A DNA stretch of 64,000 nt. Origin: Micromonospora sonchi. Its GTDB lineage: Bacteria; Actinomycetota; Actinomycetes; Mycobacteriales; Micromonosporaceae. A model generated the notes under the pieces. It was not told the DNA's origin. It was given only the letters and a program-made list of their open reading frames with translations, and ran no database searches. Location: positions 62,001 through 126,000 of the forward strand of contig NZ_BMNB01000003.1 of assembly GCF_014646235.1 (NCBI RefSeq), read 5' to 3'. The position numbers and the translations under genes were made by a program. Every line of letters starts with the position of its first letter. The first letter of the stretch is position 1. Below, one piece after another: positions 32,389 through 39,662 of the stretch.

Positions 32389-32508
32389 CACCCCACCGTC
32401 ACCCCGGACCGGCGAGCCGTCAAGCGGAGCGGCCTCATTGCCGTGCCGGATCGGCCCACCGCCGGTCCGGCACGGTCCGCCGCCCGGACCGGCTTTCGGG
32501 GCGGTCGC

Positions 32509-33138
32509 TCAGTCCGGCGGCGGGCCGGCGTACGCGCGGATCCACGCGTGCATCGCGATCCCGCTCGCCACGCCGGCGTTGATGGATCGGGTCGAGCCGT
32601 ACTGGGCGATGGAGAAGAGCTGGTCGCAGGCGTCCCGCGCCGCGTCCGACAGTCCCGGACCCTCCTGACCGAACAGCAACGCGCACCGCCGGGGCAACGT
32701 GGTGGTCTCCAACGGACGGGAACCGGGGAGGTTGTCGATCCCGACCAGCGGCAGGCCCTGCCCGGCGGCCCAGGCGGCGAACTGCTCGATCGTCTCGTGG
32801 TGCCGTACGTGCTGGTAGCGATCGGTGACCATCGCGCCACGCCGGTTCCACCGGCGGCGACCGACGATGTGCACCTCGGCGGCGAGGAACGCGTTGGCGT
32901 TGCGCACCACCGTGCCGATGTTGAAGTCGTGCTGCCAGTTCTCGATCGCCACGTGGAAGTCGTGCCGCCGGCGGTCCAGGTCGGCCACCACGGCCTCCCG
33001 CCGCCAGTACCGGTAGCGGTCGACGACATTGCGCCGGTCGCCTTCGGCGATCAGGTCCGGGTCGTACCGAGGATCGTCCGGCGGATCTCCGGGCCAGGGC
33101 CCCACGCCGACGTCGAGCTGCTCACCGGTCACGATCAC
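32509..33138 (-). CDS. SpoU-type rRNA/tRNA 2'-O-methyltransferase
   Basis: A 209-aa TrmH/SpoU enzyme with the three knotted motifs: NIGTVVRNANAF (motif 1, catalytic Arg), ALLFGQEGPGLSD (motif 2) and YGSTRSINAGVASGIAMH (motif 3). It methylates a ribose 2'-OH in structured RNA using SAM. No L30e-type RNA-binding head is present, so it may act on tRNA like TrmL. GTG 33138 is used (GTG 33132 also possible). The frame upstream is antisense to nothing real and unlike the family. Confidence 0.88.
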   Translation of the reverse strand: MIVTGEQLDVGVGPWPGDPPDDPRYDPDLIAEGDRRNVVDRYRYWRREAVVADLDRRRHDFHVAIENWQHDFNIGTVVRNANAFLAAEVHIVGRRRWNRRGAMVTDRYQHVRHHETIEQFAAWAAGQGLPLVGIDNLPGSRPLETTTLPRRCALLFGQEGPGLSDAARDACDQLFSIAQYGSTRSINAGVASGIAMHAWIRAYAGPPPD

Positions 33139-33220
33139 GCAGGTTACGCCCCGGCCACCGGGCCCGCGTCGCCCGCCGTCCGGACCCGCCCGGCACCCGG
33201 AAGAAAGCGCGCGCGGGACG

Positions 33221-33676
33221 CTAACGGAGTCCCAGCGCGACGCCGAGCCGGTCGAGGAGACGGCGTTCGACGGGGGCCAGCGCCGCGCCCGGAAACGCCG
33301 CCGATGCCGTGACGCAGACCCGGGCCGCGACCGACTGCACCCATTGCCGGTACGCCGCCGAGTCGGCCGGGTCGGCGCGACGGTCGAGCACCCGGACCAC
33401 GGTGCGGCAGGCGGCGAGCACGTCAACGAGATCGGTGCGCGCGGCGGAGAGCGGCGCGCCGTCGTGCCGGGCGTAGATCTCGGCCACCACGGCCCGGACG
33501 AGGTCGCTGTCGAAGGCCCGACCGGCCGCCACCGCGTCCAGTCCGGCGACACCGGCGCTCACCCCCCGGGCCGGTCGTCCCGGACCGGGCTGGGCAGCGG
33601 CCACGATCACCCGGCCCGGCAGGCCGGTCAGCAGATCCCACTCGGTCGTCGAATAGGGGCCGGCGTTGGCGCTCAT
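33221..33676 (-). CDS. Helical protein of unknown function
   Basis: A 151-aa, all-helical, Ala/Arg-rich soluble protein. It starts TTEWDLLTGLPGRVIVAAAQ and holds a DRRADPADSAAYRQWVQSVAARVC stretch. No motif points to an activity, but the TTEWDLLTGLPGRVI start looks like a conserved four-helix actinobacterial protein. ATG 33676; GGAGGTCCCGCC lies before it. It is 82 bp from the methyltransferase on the same strand. Confidence 0.6.
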   Translation of the reverse strand: MSANAGPYSTTEWDLLTGLPGRVIVAAAQPGPGRPARGVSAGVAGLDAVAAGRAFDSDLVRAVVAEIYARHDGAPLSAARTDLVDVLAACRTVVRVLDRRADPADSAAYRQWVQSVAARVCVTASAAFPGAALAPVERRLLDRLGVALGLR

Positions 33677-33934
33677 GGCGGGACCTCCGGCGCCAGCATA
33701 TGCGCCCGGGCGGGACCCGAACCTGCTTCCGCCGGGAACCCGTGCTCGCGCGTCGAGCGAAAGGTGCGATGCCCGCCTCCGCGGCGTCCTCGATCAGGTG
33801 ATCGGCACCGCCACCCGGACCGCCGACCGGGTCCGGACGCAATGAGCGGCGGGGCCCTCCCCGGCACCCGCCGCCCACGCTCTGATGCTTCAAGATTCTG
33901 CCGTACGCCCGTCCGGTCGCACAGAGACCCGCGT

Positions 33935-33983
33935 CACATTTATCTTTTTGTTACATTACAGAGAGTGATTGATCATCTTCCAT
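33935..33983. promoter_or_regulatory. AT-rich island in a 590-bp gap
   Basis: The 592-bp gap between 33676 and 34269 holds a stretch with TTTATCTTTTTG, TTACATTACA and GATTGATCATC, far more AT-rich than anything else in the window. It probably holds a rightward promoter. A hairpin (GGCGCT / AGCGCC, 34009-34022 region) follows. Confidence 0.4.
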
Positions 33984-34062
33984 CAAGCGATCTCTGCAGG
34001 TCGGATCGGCGCTCGTCAGCGCCGAAGTTACCTGCTCGTAGCGTGATCAACGATCAATCGAG

Positions 34063-34215
34063 GTGGAAACGCTCCCATCACGGCTGGTGACGCAAATGCG
34101 ACGTGCATTTGCAGTTTGCGCGCCACCCGCAGGACCGACGGTGATCGATGCGGACAAAGCCCCCAACGGGTCCGGGCAACCGGGTTTCGGGGGCAGCGGG
34201 GCGGGAATGCGATAG
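34063..34215 (+). CDS. Possible 50-codon small ORF before thioredoxin
   Basis: A frame from GTG 34063 to TAG 34215 encodes 50 residues with a basic start, one Cys (FAVCAPPAGP) and a Gly-rich end. It lies downstream of the AT-rich island. A G/C hairpin (GCCCCC...GGGGGC, 34158-34194) overlaps its end and could instead terminate a small RNA. No convincing ribosome site. I list it as a weak candidate only; a short untranslated transcript is just as likely. Confidence 0.22.
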   Translation: METLPSRLVTQMRRAFAVCAPPAGPTVIDADKAPNGSGQPGFGGSGAGMR

Positions 34216-34229
34216 GTCGCGGCCGGGTT
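34203..34229 (+). promoter_or_regulatory. SigR/SigH-type promoter of thioredoxin
   Basis: GGGAAT, exactly 18 nt, then GTT. This is the -35/-10 pattern of the thiol-oxidative-stress sigma factor SigR in Streptomyces (SigH in mycobacteria), whose known targets include thioredoxin genes. It lies 40 bp before the thioredoxin ATG. Confidence 0.65.
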
Positions 34230-34268
34230 CAACCAGACGTAGGTGTTCCGCGTGATCGGAGAATTCGC

Positions 34269-34631
34269 ATGGCAACCGTCGAGCTGACCACGGCCAACTT
34301 CGACCAGGTGACCGAGAGCGATGGCATCGTGCTGGTCGACTTCTGGGCCGAGTGGTGTGGCCCCTGTAAGCGATTCGCCCCGGTCTACGAGCGCTCATCG
34401 GAGAAGCACTCCGACATCACCTTCGGCAAGGTGGACACCGAGGCGCAGCAGGAACTCGCCGCCAAGTTCGACATCCGGTCGATCCCCACGATCATGGCCG
34501 TCCGCGACGGCGTGATCGTCTTCGCCCAGCCGGGTGCGCTGCCGGAGTCGGCCCTGGAGAACCTCATCGAGCAGGTCCGCGCGCTGGACATGGACGACGT
34601 ACGCAAGAAGCTCGCCGAACACAAGCACTGA
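34269..34631 (+). CDS. trxA: Thioredoxin
   Basis: A 120-aa thioredoxin with the classical active site WCGPC (in VLVDFWAEWCGPCKRFAP) and the cis-proline loop RSIPTIM. It reduces protein disulfides in the cytoplasm. The C-terminus carries an extra helix (MDDVRKKLAEHKH) beyond the 108-aa core. ATG has GGAGA at 6 nt. No thioredoxin reductase gene adjoins, but the SigR-type promoter fits a role in thiol stress. A hairpin terminator follows. Confidence 0.94.
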   Translation: MATVELTTANFDQVTESDGIVLVDFWAEWCGPCKRFAPVYERSSEKHSDITFGKVDTEAQQELAAKFDIRSIPTIMAVRDGVIVFAQPGALPESALENLIEQVRALDMDDVRKKLAEHKH

Positions 34632-34644
34632 CACCGCGTACCAC

Positions 34645-34678
34645 CGGCGGCCAGGCCTCGGTCGGGACCTGGCCGCCG
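34645..34678 (+). terminator. Terminator of thioredoxin
   Basis: An 11-bp stem (CGGCGGCCAGG / CCTGGCCGCCG) with a 12-nt loop, 13 nt after the stop, followed by TTG. Confidence 0.7.
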
Positions 34679-34766
34679 TTGCTGCTGCCCGGCATGGCCA
34701 CTCCGCCCCTCGGCACGGCTGGGACACGGCCCTCCGTTGGCAAGCGTGCCGTATCTTCTGTCTCCG

Positions 34767-35207
34767 ATGGATACGTTGACGAGCCGTGGCCGCGCGGTCC
34801 GGGTGGGAGCCACCGCGCTCGCCCTGGCCGTCCTGCTGGCCGGCACCCTGTGGGGCGACGACGACCACTTCCCGTTCGGCCCCTTCCGGATGTACTCCAC
34901 CTCTGATGCGCCGAGCGCGGACGCCCGCGACACCCGGGTCGAGGGGATGGACCGCACGGGCAGGCTGGTCGACCTCGGGGAGCGCGCGACCGGCATCCGC
35001 CGAGCCGAGATCGAGGGCCAGCAGGCGCGCTACGTCGCCGATCCCGACCTGCTACGGGAGGTGGCCGAGGCGTACACCCGACGAAACCCGGACGCCCCGG
35101 AGCTGGCCGAGGTCCGCATCGTGATCCGTTGGCACGACATCACCGACCGCCGGCCCACCGGCCGGTGGTTCGACGAGACCGTGGTCCGCTGGCAGGTCAT
35201 CCCGTGA
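34767..35207 (+). CDS. Membrane-anchored protein coupled to HTTM-like gene
   Basis: A 146-aa protein with one N-terminal helix (VGATALALAVLLAGTLWG) and an extracytoplasmic domain containing FPFGPFRMYST, an unusual aromatic patch, and a C-terminal WHDITDRRPTGRWFDETVVRWQ. The stop overlaps the HTTM-like start (GTGA). A -10-like TATCTT lies 9 nt upstream. Family unknown; the coupled neighbour suggests that it works with the membrane enzyme. Confidence 0.68.
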   Translation: MDTLTSRGRAVRVGATALALAVLLAGTLWGDDDHFPFGPFRMYSTSDAPSADARDTRVEGMDRTGRLVDLGERATGIRRAEIEGQQARYVADPDLLREVAEAYTRRNPDAPELAEVRIVIRWHDITDRRPTGRWFDETVVRWQVIP

Positions 35208-36127
35208 GCCGCTGGTTGACCGAGCCGGTGCCGCGCGGCCGCGTCGCCGCCTTCCGCACCCTGGTCTACCTCTTCATCGTCGGCGACCTGCTGATCTTCA
35301 CGCCCTGGGTACGTTCCCGCGTCGACGTCTCCGGTGACCTGTACCAGCCGCTCTTCGTCGGGCGCGTACTGCCGCTGCCGACCCCCACCCCGGCACTGGT
35401 GAACGTGATCTTCTGGGCGTTGCTGCTGCTCGCCCTGCTCGCGGCCACCGGTCGCGCTCCCCGGCTGCTCGGTTGGACCGTCTTCGCGCTCTACCTCGAG
35501 TGGATGATCGTTGCGATGAGCTACGGGAAGGTGGACCACGACCGGTTCGCCCTGCTCGTCGCGCTGGCCGTGCTGCCGACCGCGGGCCGCGCCCGACACG
35601 GGGATCAGACCAGGAGCGAGGCCGGCGGCTGGGCGTTGCGGGTCACCCAGATCGCGGTGATCTGCACCTACTTCCTCGCGGCCTGGGCAAAGTTCCGCTT
35701 CGGTGGCCTGGACTGGGCGATCGGCTCGGTGCTGGCCAAGGCGATCATCCGACGCGGCACCGAACTGGCCGACCTGATCGCGCAGGTCCCCCACCTGTTG
35801 CTCGTCGCCCAGTTCGGCATCCTCGCCTTCGAACTGCTCAGCCCGTTGGTCTTCGTGCTACCCGACCGCTGGCGGCTCGCCACCGTGGGGTTCTTCTACT
35901 CGTTCCACCTGGTCACCATCGCGACCATCACCATCTCGTTCGCCCCGCACCTGGTCGCCATGGCCAGTTTCCTGCCCCTGGAGAAGATTCGTCCGCTGGT
36001 CGCGCTGCGGGGGCTCCTGGCCCGCCGATCCGGCCACGGCAGGCCCGGGGCCGCCGCGCCAGCGGCCACCCCGGCCGACGGCCGACCAGAGGAGGTCCCC
36101 GCCGGTCAGCCGCCCGGCGGGCCGTAG
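35204..36127 (+). CDS. HTTM/VKG carboxylase-like multi-pass membrane protein
   Basis: A 307-aa protein with about seven membrane helices. It starts RVAAFRTLVYLFIVGDLLIF and later has LYLEWMIVAMSYGKVDHDRFALLVALAVLP and an AAWAKFRFGGLDWAIGSVL segment, in the manner of the HTTM domain (vitamin K-dependent gamma-carboxylase relatives). The pattern A-K-x-RFG-x-DW is typical. Bacterial members are uncharacterised and often lie beside DCC proteins, as here. The C-terminus is a Pro/Ala-rich tail. Its last 22 bp overlap the DCC gene tail to tail. Confidence 0.75.
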   Translation: MSRWLTEPVPRGRVAAFRTLVYLFIVGDLLIFTPWVRSRVDVSGDLYQPLFVGRVLPLPTPTPALVNVIFWALLLLALLAATGRAPRLLGWTVFALYLEWMIVAMSYGKVDHDRFALLVALAVLPTAGRARHGDQTRSEAGGWALRVTQIAVICTYFLAAWAKFRFGGLDWAIGSVLAKAIIRRGTELADLIAQVPHLLLVAQFGILAFELLSPLVFVLPDRWRLATVGFFYSFHLVTIATITISFAPHLVAMASFLPLEKIRPLVALRGLLARRSGHGRPGAAAPAATPADGRPEEVPAGQPPGGP

Positions 36128-36510
36128 AGACGCTCCCGGTCCGCCTGCGGCAGGGAGCAGGCTGCCGTACCGCCGGGCATCCGGTGCCGGTTGCGGGCCA
36201 CCCAGCGGTACACAGGCCAGGCGGCGGCGCGTACCGGCGCGAAGCGGAGCCCGGCCCCGGCGATCCGCCAGACCCGGCCGCTGCTGCCCAGCAGGGCGGC
36301 GATGGCGTCCGGGCCAGCGGCGCGGCTGCCGTCGAGCCCCACCCACTGCACCGCCTCGTCGCACTCGGCCTCGGTCAGCCCGAGTTCGTCGAGATCGGCG
36401 AACTGCCAGGGCAGCACCCGGGCACGGGTCGGGATCCGGCGCTCGACGAACTCGGCACAGCGGGTGCAGAACGCGCAGTCCCCGTCGTAGACGAAGGTCG
36501 ACCTCTCCAT
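36106..36510 (-). CDS. DCC family thiol-disulfide oxidoreductase (DUF393)
   Basis: A 134-aa protein named after its N-terminal motif: VYDGDCAFCTRCAEFVERR has DGDCxFC plus a further CxxC. The fold is thioredoxin-like. YRWVARNRHRMPGG near the end is typical of the family. It probably reduces or forms disulfides in partner proteins; the HTTM-like membrane protein next door is the common partner in bacteria. ATG 36510 with GGAGG 8 nt upstream. Confidence 0.87.
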   Translation of the reverse strand: MERSTFVYDGDCAFCTRCAEFVERRIPTRARVLPWQFADLDELGLTEAECDEAVQWVGLDGSRAAGPDAIAALLGSSGRVWRIAGAGLRFAPVRAAAWPVYRWVARNRHRMPGGTAACSLPQADRERLYGPPGG

Positions 36511-36577
36511 GCCTCCATCCTCCACCGTCACGGCCCCGATCCAGGCTCCGGTGTCTGCCGCGCCACTTGCACCGATG

Positions 36578-36593
36578 TCGTACGTATGTTCGA
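36578..36593 (+). promoter_or_regulatory. LexA-type SOS box
   Basis: TCGTACGTATGTTCGA matches the actinobacterial LexA site TCGAAC-N4-GTTCGA in 11 of 12 fixed positions. It ends 9 bp before the ATG of the radical-SAM gene, so bound LexA would block it. The mycobacterial homologue Rv2578c is, to my knowledge, a member of the LexA regulon. Confidence 0.75.
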
Positions 36594-36602
36594 ATAGGGC
36601 TC

Positions 36603-38669
36603 ATGCGCTGGGAGAACCTCACCGCTCCCCCGGTCGAGGAAGTTCCCGGCCGGGCAGCGCCGGCGGCGCCACCCCTGCCACTGGCGCTGCCCGGCGCGAT
36701 CGTCCGCACCTTCGACACCCCAGCCTTCGCCGGCATGACCTTCTACGAGGTGCGGGCCAAGTCGATCCTGAACAAGGTCCCCGGCACCTCCCGCGTCCCC
36801 TTCGAGTGGACGATCAACCCCTACCGGGGATGCAGCCACGCCTGTGTCTACTGCCTGTCCGGTGATACGCCGATCCTGATGGCCGACGGACGCACCAGGG
36901 CAATGCGGGATCTGGAGGTGGGCGATCGCATCTACGGAACGGAACGGCAAGGCGCATACCGTCGTTACGTCGTGACCACCGTCCTTGCGAAGTGGTCGAC
37001 GGTAAAACCGGCATACCGAGTCGTGCTGAAGGACGGAACGACCCTGGTCGCGAGCGCCGATCACCGCTTCCTCACCGAACGGGGTTGGAAACACGTCACC
37101 GGCACCATGAGCGGAGAGGGGCAGCGACCGTACCTCACCACCAACAACCGCCTGATCGGCACCGGGCGCTTCACGACCGGGCCCAAGGAAAACGAGGCCT
37201 ACCGCCGCGGCTATCTCTGCGGCATGATTCGCGGCGACGGCCACCTGGGCACCTACGTGTACCCGTACGGCACCGTGCACAGGTTTCGGCTCGCGCTTGC
37301 CGACGAGGAAGCACTGCAACGCACCCAGCATTACCTGTACGGGTTCGGGGTGCCCACCAAGTCCTTCTCCTTCACGCCCGCAAGGTCGAATCGCCGAGCG
37401 ATGAGAGCCATCCGTTCCAGCAGCGAAGCGAAAATCAACGTCATCCGAGATCTGATCGCGTGGCCCGGGCGGCCCGACGACGACTGGTACCGAGGTTTCC
37501 TGGCGGGCATTTTCGACGCCGAGGGCAGTTGCAGCGAGGGTATCCTGCGGATATCCAACGGTGACGACGCCATCCTCGCCCGGGCAGCAGACGCGCTGCG
37601 CCACATCGGCCTGTCCGCCGTGCTCGAGGACCGTGGGCTGGCTAACCGGGTTCGCACCCTGCGGGTCACAGGTGGCCTCATCGAACGACTGCGATTCTTT
37701 CACCTCACGGATCCCGCCATCACCCGCAAGCGGTCGATCGAGGGAGCGGCGGTGAAGTGCCGAGCCAGGCTCAGTGTCACCAAAATCGAACCGCTGGGGC
37801 TGGACCTTCCCCTCTGGGACATCACCACGGGGACCGGCGACTTCATCGCAGATGGGGTAGTCAGCCACAACTGCTTTGCTCGAAACACGCACAGCTACCT
37901 TGATCTGGACGTGGGGGCGGACTTCGACCGGCAGGTGGTCGTCAAGGTCAACGCGGGCGAGTTGCTGCGCCGGGAGTTGTCCGGGCCGCGCTGGCGGGGC
38001 GCGCACGTCGCGATGGGCACCAACGTCGACTGCTACCAGCGGGCCGAGGGGCGTTATCGGCTCATGCCGCCGATCATCGAGGCGCTGCGCGACTTCGCGA
38101 ACCCGTTCTCGATCCTCACCAAGGGCACCCTGATCCTGCGGGATCTGCCGCTGCTGCGTCAGGCGGCCCAGGTCACCCGGGTCGGTGTGTCGTTCTCGGT
38201 GGGCTTCCTCGAGGAGGGGCTGTGGCGGTCGGTCGAGCCGGGCACCCCGAGCCCACAGCGACGGCTCGACGCCGTACGCCAGTTCGCCGACGCCGGCTTC
38301 GAGGTGGGGGTGCTGATGGCACCGATCCTGCCCGGCCTCAGCGACTCCGACGAGTCCATCGACGCCACCGTCGCGGCGATCGCCGCCGCCGGGGCCACCA
38401 GCGTGACACCGCTGCCGCTGCACCTACGACCCGGCGGCGCCCGCGAGTGGTACGCACACTGGCTGGACCGGGAACACCCCGACCTGGTTCCCCGCTACCG
38501 GGAGCTGTACGCCTCGGGTGCCTACGCGCCGCAGCCGTACCAACGGGAGTTGGCCGCACGGGTACGCATCGCCGCCCGCCGCCACGGCCTGCACCGCCCT
38601 GACCGGGGTGACCACCGTCGGGCGTCGCCGCCCACCGCGCCGGAGCCAGTGCAGCTCAGCCTGCTCTGA
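36603..38669 (+). CDS. Radical-SAM protein (Rv2578c/SPL-like) precursor with intein
   Basis: A 688-aa precursor; removal of the intein (residues 84-423) leaves 348 aa, normal for Rv2578c-type proteins. The N-extein ends GCSHACVY and the C-extein begins CFARNTHSYLD, so splicing rebuilds CxxxCxxC (CSHACVYC), the 4Fe-4S site that cleaves SAM. The rest follows the SPL-like radical-SAM barrel: VAMGTNVDCYQ, ILTKGTLILRD, VGVSFS and PILPGLSD. The C-terminus QLSLL (38652-38666) resembles beta-clamp-binding motifs. The SOS box and clamp motif suggest DNA lesion repair; the substrate is unknown. Confidence 0.93.
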   Translation: MRWENLTAPPVEEVPGRAAPAAPPLPLALPGAIVRTFDTPAFAGMTFYEVRAKSILNKVPGTSRVPFEWTINPYRGCSHACVYCLSGDTPILMADGRTRAMRDLEVGDRIYGTERQGAYRRYVVTTVLAKWSTVKPAYRVVLKDGTTLVASADHRFLTERGWKHVTGTMSGEGQRPYLTTNNRLIGTGRFTTGPKENEAYRRGYLCGMIRGDGHLGTYVYPYGTVHRFRLALADEEALQRTQHYLYGFGVPTKSFSFTPARSNRRAMRAIRSSSEAKINVIRDLIAWPGRPDDDWYRGFLAGIFDAEGSCSEGILRISNGDDAILARAADALRHIGLSAVLEDRGLANRVRTLRVTGGLIERLRFFHLTDPAITRKRSIEGAAVKCRARLSVTKIEPLGLDLPLWDITTGTGDFIADGVVSHNCFARNTHSYLDLDVGADFDRQVVVKVNAGELLRRELSGPRWRGAHVAMGTNVDCYQRAEGRYRLMPPIIEALRDFANPFSILTKGTLILRDLPLLRQAAQVTRVGVSFSVGFLEEGLWRSVEPGTPSPQRRLDAVRQFADAGFEVGVLMAPILPGLSDSDESIDATVAAIAAAGATSVTPLPLHLRPGGAREWYAHWLDREHPDLVPRYRELYASGAYAPQPYQRELAARVRIAARRHGLHRPDRGDHRRASPPTAPEPVQLSLL
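36852..37871 (+). other. Intein with LAGLIDADG homing endonuclease (340 aa)
   Basis: Begins with Cys1 (CLSGDTPILMADG, block A) and ends with HN before Cys+1 (FIADGVVSHN then C). Block B is LVASADHRFL with the catalytic His at intein residue 71. Two LAGLIDADG helices are visible, YLCGMIRGDG (121-130) and LAGIFDAEG (217-225); both have the acidic metal ligand, so the endonuclease may be active. DNA of the intein is visibly less GC-rich and uses rarer codons than its flanks, in line with horizontal arrival. The insertion point is the third Cys of the radical-SAM motif. Confidence 0.95.
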
Positions 38670-38689
38670 CCGGCAGCGCGCGTCGGCGC

Positions 38690-38815
38690 GTCGGCGCGGT
38701 GGCACGGTGGCGCGGCGGACGGTGGGCCGTGGCGCGGTGGCACGGCGGATGGTGGGGCGGCGGCACGGTGGGCGGTGGTACGGCGGACGGTGGGCCGTGG
38801 CGCGGTGGGCGACTG
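38690..38815. repeat. Degenerate GC-rich low-complexity repeat
   Basis: Strings of GGCGCGGTGGCACGGTGG and GGCGGACGGTGGGCCGTGG recur with variation over 125 bp between the radical-SAM gene and the CoA-binding gene. GGCGGACGGTGGGCCGTGGC occurs twice, near 38716 and 38781. It is G-rich on the plus strand and has no credible coding frame. Confidence 0.7.
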
Positions 38816-38840
38816 GCGGGCGGAGCCGGCACGGCACGGT

Positions 38841-38846
38841 TACAGT
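38841..38846 (+). promoter_or_regulatory. -10 element of a leaderless promoter (CoA-binding gene)
   Basis: TACAGT ends 6 nt before GTG 38853; no ribosome site. Confidence 0.5.
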
Positions 38847-38852
38847 CGGCGG

Positions 38853-39260
38853 GTGCGTTCCCCTGAGCAGATCCTCGCCGACTCCGCCGTGATCGCCGTC
38901 GTCGGCGCCTCCCGCGACCCGAGCAAGGCCGCGCACCGCGTACCGGCCGAGATGCAGCGGTACGGCTGGCGGATCGTTCCGGTCAACCCGACCGCCGACG
39001 AACTGTTCGGCGAGCCGGTGTACCGATCACTGGCCGACATACCGCACCCGGTCGACCTGGTCGACGTGTTCCGTCCGGCCGAGGATGCCGTCGACGTCGT
39101 CCGCCAGGCGGTGGCGATCGGCGCACCCGCCGTCTGGTTGCAGCTCGGGATCGTCTCTCCCGAGGCACGCCAGATAGCCGAGGAGGCCGGCATCGACTAT
39201 GTCGAGAACCGCTGCCTGGCCGTCGAGCGAGCCGCCGCCAATCTCACCCGACTGGGCTGA
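38853..39260 (+). CDS. CoA-binding protein (YccU-like)
   Basis: A 135-aa single-domain Rossmann protein of the CoA-binding (succinyl-CoA ligase alpha-like) family. Motifs: VIAVVGASRDPSKAAHRVP (CoA loop), VPVNPTADELFGEPVYRSL, VDLVDVFRP, WLQLGI and YVENRCLAVE. It has no catalytic part of a ligase; the family is thought to bind CoA and may respond to its redox state. Leaderless start with the -10 at 38841. Confidence 0.88.
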   Translation: MRSPEQILADSAVIAVVGASRDPSKAAHRVPAEMQRYGWRIVPVNPTADELFGEPVYRSLADIPHPVDLVDVFRPAEDAVDVVRQAVAIGAPAVWLQLGIVSPEARQIAEEAGIDYVENRCLAVERAAANLTRLG

Positions 39261-39648
39261 ACTCGGCCGCTCGGCGGGGCCGGGCGGATGCCGTTGCGCC
39301 CGGACCGGTGAGCGACGCCAGTCGCCGCATCTCGGGACATCCCAGCCGGTGAATGGCACGGATTGCGGAGTCTCGGGCTGTCCCTGACTTGTGGCGGGCG
39401 GTGACCCGAAGGTCGTCATGTCGGTCTCGGGCCCTGTCGAGCTGAGAGCGCGAACGGATCGCGGTGACCGGCGGGCGGGCGGGTGGCGGCGGCTGGGGGT
39501 GCGTCATGGCGGTGACCGGGCCTGCCGCTCGGCTGAAGCGTCGTGATAGCGCAAACGGGTCAGCTCGACAGCAGCCGACAGCGACATCCTCTGGGCCCAG
39601 CGAGGTTGACAGCGGACATTTCCTGCCAAAAAGGCTCGGTGCGGCGGG
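39261..39648. other. 390-bp intergenic stretch without a supported gene
   Basis: No frame in this interval looks coding. It contains GAATGGCACGGATTGCGGAG (39351), a relative of the tandem unit at 16469, and several GGTGACCGG/GGCGGTGACC repeats. The -10-like TAGCGT at 39649 belongs to the next gene. Confidence 0.5.
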
Positions 39649-39654
39649 TAGCGT
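39649..39654 (+). promoter_or_regulatory. -10 element of a leaderless promoter (DUF4190 gene 1)
   Basis: TAGCGT ends 8 nt before GTG 39663, without a Shine-Dalgarno sequence. Confidence 0.4.
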
Positions 39655-39662
39655 CCGGCAGT

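Noticed and set aside
36852..37871. Insertion sequence inside the radical-SAM gene
   Set aside because: The frame continues through, there are no inverted ends or target duplication, and intein splicing motifs are complete.
36528..38423. 631-codon frame antisense to the radical-SAM/intein gene
   Set aside because: High-GC shadow. The sense strand has clear radical-SAM and intein motifs, and this frame has none.
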